64,000 bases of DNA from Candidatus Aminicenantota bacterium. GTDB taxonomy: Bacteria; Acidobacteriota; Aminicenantia; Aminicenantales; Saccharicenantaceae. This document shows, in pieces, positions 61,309 to 64,000 of the stretch. Position numbers and translations under genes: made by a program. The notes under the pieces were generated by a model. That model did no database searches and had not been told where the DNA came from. It worked only from the letters and a program-made list of their open reading frames with translations. Position 1 is the first letter of the stretch. Each line of letters starts with the position of its first letter. The stretch spans positions 62,001 to 126,000 of the forward strand of contig JAGNLW010000006.1 in NCBI GenBank assembly GCA_017999365.1, given 5' to 3'.

Positions 61309-64000
61309 GTGTCACGTCCCATGGCTTTTTTGGCGTCCCGCGTCTCGAGCTCGCAGCGCAGGCAGCGCCGGGCCTCCTTGAGGGCCAGCTCCCTGGTGAA
61401 GCCGAGCTCGATCTCCTCGTGCCCCGAGCGCCTCTTGCCCGGGGCCAGGTGGGGCATCTTGGACCTCTTCGTGTTGGCCGCCTCCGCCTCCGTCAGCGTG
61501 ACGGGCTCGACGTAGCAGGCCGGCCGGGTGACCCCGGGGACGCGGGCCAGGGGCCGGCCGTCGAGGTAGTTGTGGATGGCCCGGGCGGCCGTCTTGCCGG
61601 CGGCCATGGCCTCGACGACGCTGCTCGGGCCCGAGACGACGTCGCCGCCGGCGAAGACGCCGGGCCGGGTCGTGGCCATGCTGGCCGGATCGACGATGAT
61701 CGTGCCCCACTCCGGCGACAGGGTCAGGCCGTCGCTGTCCTTGAGGTAGGGCGTGTAGGCCCGCTCGCTGACGGCCAGGATGAGGGTGTCGGCCGGGACC
61801 TGGAACTCCGATCCCGGGACGGGCACCGGCCGGGCCCGGCCGCTGGCGTCCTTCTCGCCGAGCTTCATGCGGATGCACTCGACGCCGACGACCTTGCCGT
61901 CCTGGGTCCGCACCCGCACGGGCGCGGTCAGGTACTCGATCTTGACGCCCTCCTCGAGGCCGGCCTCGATCTCCTCGGGGTAGGCCGGCATCTCGCGGCG
62001 CGTCCGGCGGTAGAGGATGGTCGCCTCCTTGACCCGCTTGTCGCGGAAGGCGACGCGGGCCGCGTCGACGGCCGAGTTGCCGCCGCCGATGACGACGACC
62101 CGCTTCCCGAGCGCCACCGGGATGCCCAGGTGGTGGTCCTTGAGGTATTCGAGGGCCTGGAGGACCCCTTCGGCCTCCTCGCCGGGCACGCCCATCTCCA
62201 GGGGCCGGTGGGCGCCCGTGGCCAGGAAGACGGCCTTGTAGCCCTGCTGGAACAGGTCGTCCAGGGTGAAGTCCTTGCCCAGGGTCATGTTGGTCTTGAC
62301 GCTCAGGCCGCAGGCGGCCAGGTAGTCGAGGTCGTCCTGGAGCCGGTCCTTGGGCAGCCGGTGGTCGGGGATGGTCACCCGGAGCATGCCGCCGGCGACG
62401 GGCAGGGACTCGAAGACGCGGACGGGGAAGCCGTTCTTGATGAGCTCGTGGCCGGCGGCCAGGCCGGCCGGCCCGGCCCCGATGATGGCCACCTTCTCGG
62501 TCCGCGTCACGGGGAAGCGCTCCGGCGGCCCCAGCCGCTTCTCCCGGGCCCAATCCAGGACGAAGCGCTTGAGGGCCCGGATGGCGATGGGCTCGCCGAT
62601 CTCCCCGGCCCGGCAGACGGACTCGCAGGCCCGGCTGCAGACCCGGCCGCAGACCGAGGGCAGGGGGTTGTCCTTGCGGATGACCCGGTAGGCCTCCTCG
62701 TAGCGCTTGTGGGCGACCAGGCCGATGTAGCTCGAGGCCTCCTGGTCGATGGGGCAGATGTACTGGCAGGGGGCCGAGACGATCTCCTTGCAGACCATGG
62801 CCGGGCAGCGCTTGTCGACGACGTGCTTCTCGTACTCGGCCCGGAAATAGCGCAGGGTCGACAGGACGGGGTTGGCCGCCGTCTGGCCCAGCCCGCAGAG
62901 CGAGGCGTCCTTGACGGCCACGGCCAGTTCCTCGAGCAGGGCGATGTCCTCCATCGTGCCCTGCCCGTCGGTGATCTTGCTGACCAGCTCGTACATCCGC
63001 TGCGTCCCCTCGCGGCAGGAGACGCACTTGCCGCACGACTCGTCGCGCAGGAAGTTCAGGAAGTACTTGGCCAGGTCGACCATGCAGGTCTTGTCGTCCA
63101 TGACGATCATGCCGCCGGAGCCCATCATGGCCCCCGCGGCCGTCAGGCTCTCGTAGTCGACCGGCAGGTCGAGGAGCGGAGCCGGGATGCAGCCTCCCGA
63201 GGGGCCGCCGATCTGGACGGCCTTAAAGGCCCGGCCGCCGGGGATGCCGCCGCCGACGCCGAAGATGATCTCCCGGAGCGAGATGCCCATGGGCACCTCG
63301 ACCAGGCCCGTGTTGGCGATCTTGCCGACGAGCGAGAAGATCTTGGTCCCCTTGCTCGTGTCCGTGCCCAGGGCCGAGAACCAGGCCGCGCCCCGGCGGA
63401 CGATGTTGGGGACGGTGGCCCAGGTCTCGACGTTGTTGATGACCGTGGGCGAGCCCCACAGGCCCTTGCGGGCCGGGTAGGGCGGCCGCTGGCGGGGCAT
63501 GGCGATCGAGCCCTCGACCGAGGCGATCAGGGCCGTCTCCTCGCCGGAGACGAAGGCCCCGGCGCCCTGGACGATCTCCAGGTCGAAGTCGAAGCCCGTG
63601 CCCAGGATGTCCTTCCCCAGCAGGCCGTAGGCCCGGGCCTGCTCGATGGCGATCTGGATGCGCTTGATGGCCAGGGGGTACTCGTGGCGGATGTAGACGA
63701 AGCCTTTGGACGCGCCGATGGCCCGGGCCCCGATGGCCATGCCCTCGAGGACGGCGTGGGGGTCGGCCTCGAGGACGGAGCGGTCCATGAAAGCGCCGGG
63801 GTCGCCCTCGTCGCCGTTGCAGATGAGGTACTTCGGCGTCCCCTTTTGGGCGGCGCAGGCGGCCCACTTCCGGCCCGTCGGGAAGCCGGCCCCGCCACGG
63901 CCCCTCAGGCCCGAGGCGGAGATCTCGGCCAGCACGGCCTCGGGCGTCATCTTCGTCAGGGCCTTGCCCAGGGCCTCGTAGCCGTCGAAGGCGATGTACT
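61305..64000 (-). CDS. NuoF-GltD fusion flavoprotein (5' end beyond window)
   Basis: At least 897 residues; the reading frame stays open to the window edge ([13 protein letters not shown] before MTPEAVL), so the true start is outside. The first half is NuoF/HydB-like: [43 protein letters not shown] and the [4Fe-4S] motif [13 protein letters not shown]. The second half is GltD-like: Fe-S cysteines (CQYICPID and [13 protein letters not shown]), FAD loop [15 protein letters not shown] and NAD(P) loop [20 protein letters not shown] motif is near the end. One chain thus carries an FMN/NADH site and an FAD/NAD(P)H site, as expected for flavin-based bifurcating or transhydrogenating enzymes. Confidence 0.88.
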   Translation of the reverse strand, partial: YIAFDGYEALGKALTKMTPEAVLAEISASGLRGRGGAGFPTGRKWAACAAQKGTPKYLICNGDEGDPGAFMDRSVLEADPHAVLEGMAIGARAIGASKGFVYIRHEYPLAIKRIQIAIEQARAYGLLGKDILGTGFDFDLEIVQGAGAFVSGEETALIASVEGSIAMPRQRPPYPARKGLWGSPTVINNVETWATVPNIVRRGAAWFSALGTDTSKGTKIFSLVGKIANTGLVEVPMGISLREIIFGVGGGIPGGRAFKAVQIGGPSGGCIPAPLLDLPVDYESLTAAGAMMGSGGMIVMDDKTCMVDLAKYFLNFLRDESCGKCVSCREGTQRMYELVSKITDGQGTMEDIALLEELAVAVKDASLCGLGQTAANPVLSTLRYFRAEYEKHVVDKRCPAMVCKEIVSAPCQYICPIDQEASSYIGLVAHKRYEEAYRVIRKDNPLPSVCGRVCSRACESVCRAGEIGEPIAIRALKRFVLDWAREKRLGPPERFPVTRTEKVAIIGAGPAGLAAGHELIKNGFPVRVFESLPVAGGMLRVTIPDHRLPKDRLQDDLDYLAACGLSVKTNMTLGKDFTLDDLFQQGYKAVFLATGAHRPLEMGVPGEEAEGVLQALEYLKDHHLGIPVALGKRVVVIGGGNSAVDAARVAFRDKRVKEATILYRRTRREMPAYPEEIEAGLEEGVKIEYLTAPVRVRTQDGKVVGVECIRMKLGEKDASGRARPVPVPGSEFQVPADTLILAVSERAYTPYLKDSDGLTLSPEWGTIIVDPASMATTRPGVFAGGDVVSGPSSVVEAMAAGKTAARAIHNYLDGRPLARVPGVTRPACYVEPVTLTEAEAANTKRSKMPHLAPGKRRSGHEEIELGFTRELALKEARRCLRCELETRDAKKAMGRDT

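Overview
This 64 kb window is GC-rich and densely coded. It looks like chromosome from a Gram-negative (diderm) and probably anaerobic bacterium. An outer membrane is indicated by an LptD homologue, a TonB-dependent receptor with a carboxypeptidase-regulatory-like N-terminal domain, and two small beta-barrel-like proteins. Anaerobic metabolism is suggested by an [FeFe]-hydrogenase-like protein, a NuoF-GltD flavoprotein and a GltB-like FMN protein. The gene mix resembles the Acidobacteriota / Candidatus Aminicenantes lineage; that placement is inference and no rRNA gene is present to confirm it. I saw no tRNA, CRISPR array, insertion sequence, prophage or replication origin. No gene-free stretch exceeds about 260 bases.

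Layout. (1) 1-10283, plus strand: a tightly overlapping housekeeping run, pheS(end)-pheT-zapB-like-zapA-rny-ymdB-xseA-xseB-dxs-tlyA-nadK. (2) 10291-11610: trxA-trxB behind a near-consensus promoter. (3) 11603-14037, minus: atpI-atpB-atpE (ATP synthase Fo) and a YihY/BrkB protein; divergently, 14180-14775 carries a small membrane protein and atpZ. (4) 14846-18026: lptD and rmlB. (5) 18036-23125, minus: a serine hydrolase, purF, a Trm112-like protein and two outer-membrane-type proteins. (6) 23126-25024: an AT-richer accessory patch with a TspO-like membrane protein and a frameshifted RibD/DHFR-type gene, each behind a similar promoter-leader. (7) 25025-29298, minus: carA-carB. (8) 29491-41569, plus: a helical protein and an HD-GYP-type protein sharing an N-terminal domain, then glmS, DUF1573, DUF167, a CNT nucleoside transporter, dprA, topA, xerC. 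(9) 41757-44716: comEA-like, convergent rdgB and mgtC, and eno. (10) 44751-48830: an Rrf2 regulator heading a pstSCAB-type ABC transporter operon. (11) 48922-55081: an Lrp regulator, a large TonB-dependent receptor with a leader ORF, and a sulfatase-fold/TPR protein. (12) 55088-58846, minus: a six-gene overlapping operon of DRTGG protein, RsbT-like ATPase, [FeFe]-hydrogenase-like protein, second DRTGG protein, PHP protein and second HATPase. (13) 59010-64000, minus: a redox complex operon of NuoF-GltD fusion, 2Fe-2S/4Fe-4S protein and GltB-like FMN protein, running off the window edge.

The most interesting part is 55 to 64 kb. A putative electron-transferring (possibly bifurcating) complex of unknown substrate lies directly upstream of a candidate H2/redox-sensing operon built around a hydrogenase whose metal-ligand cysteines are intact but whose catalytic second shell is altered. 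The window also shows recurring expression signals: several promoters place their -10 box 6-12 bases before the start codon (candidate leaderless mRNAs), several have inverted repeats over the -10 box, and two genes have a Shine-Dalgarno sequence buried in a perfect hairpin.
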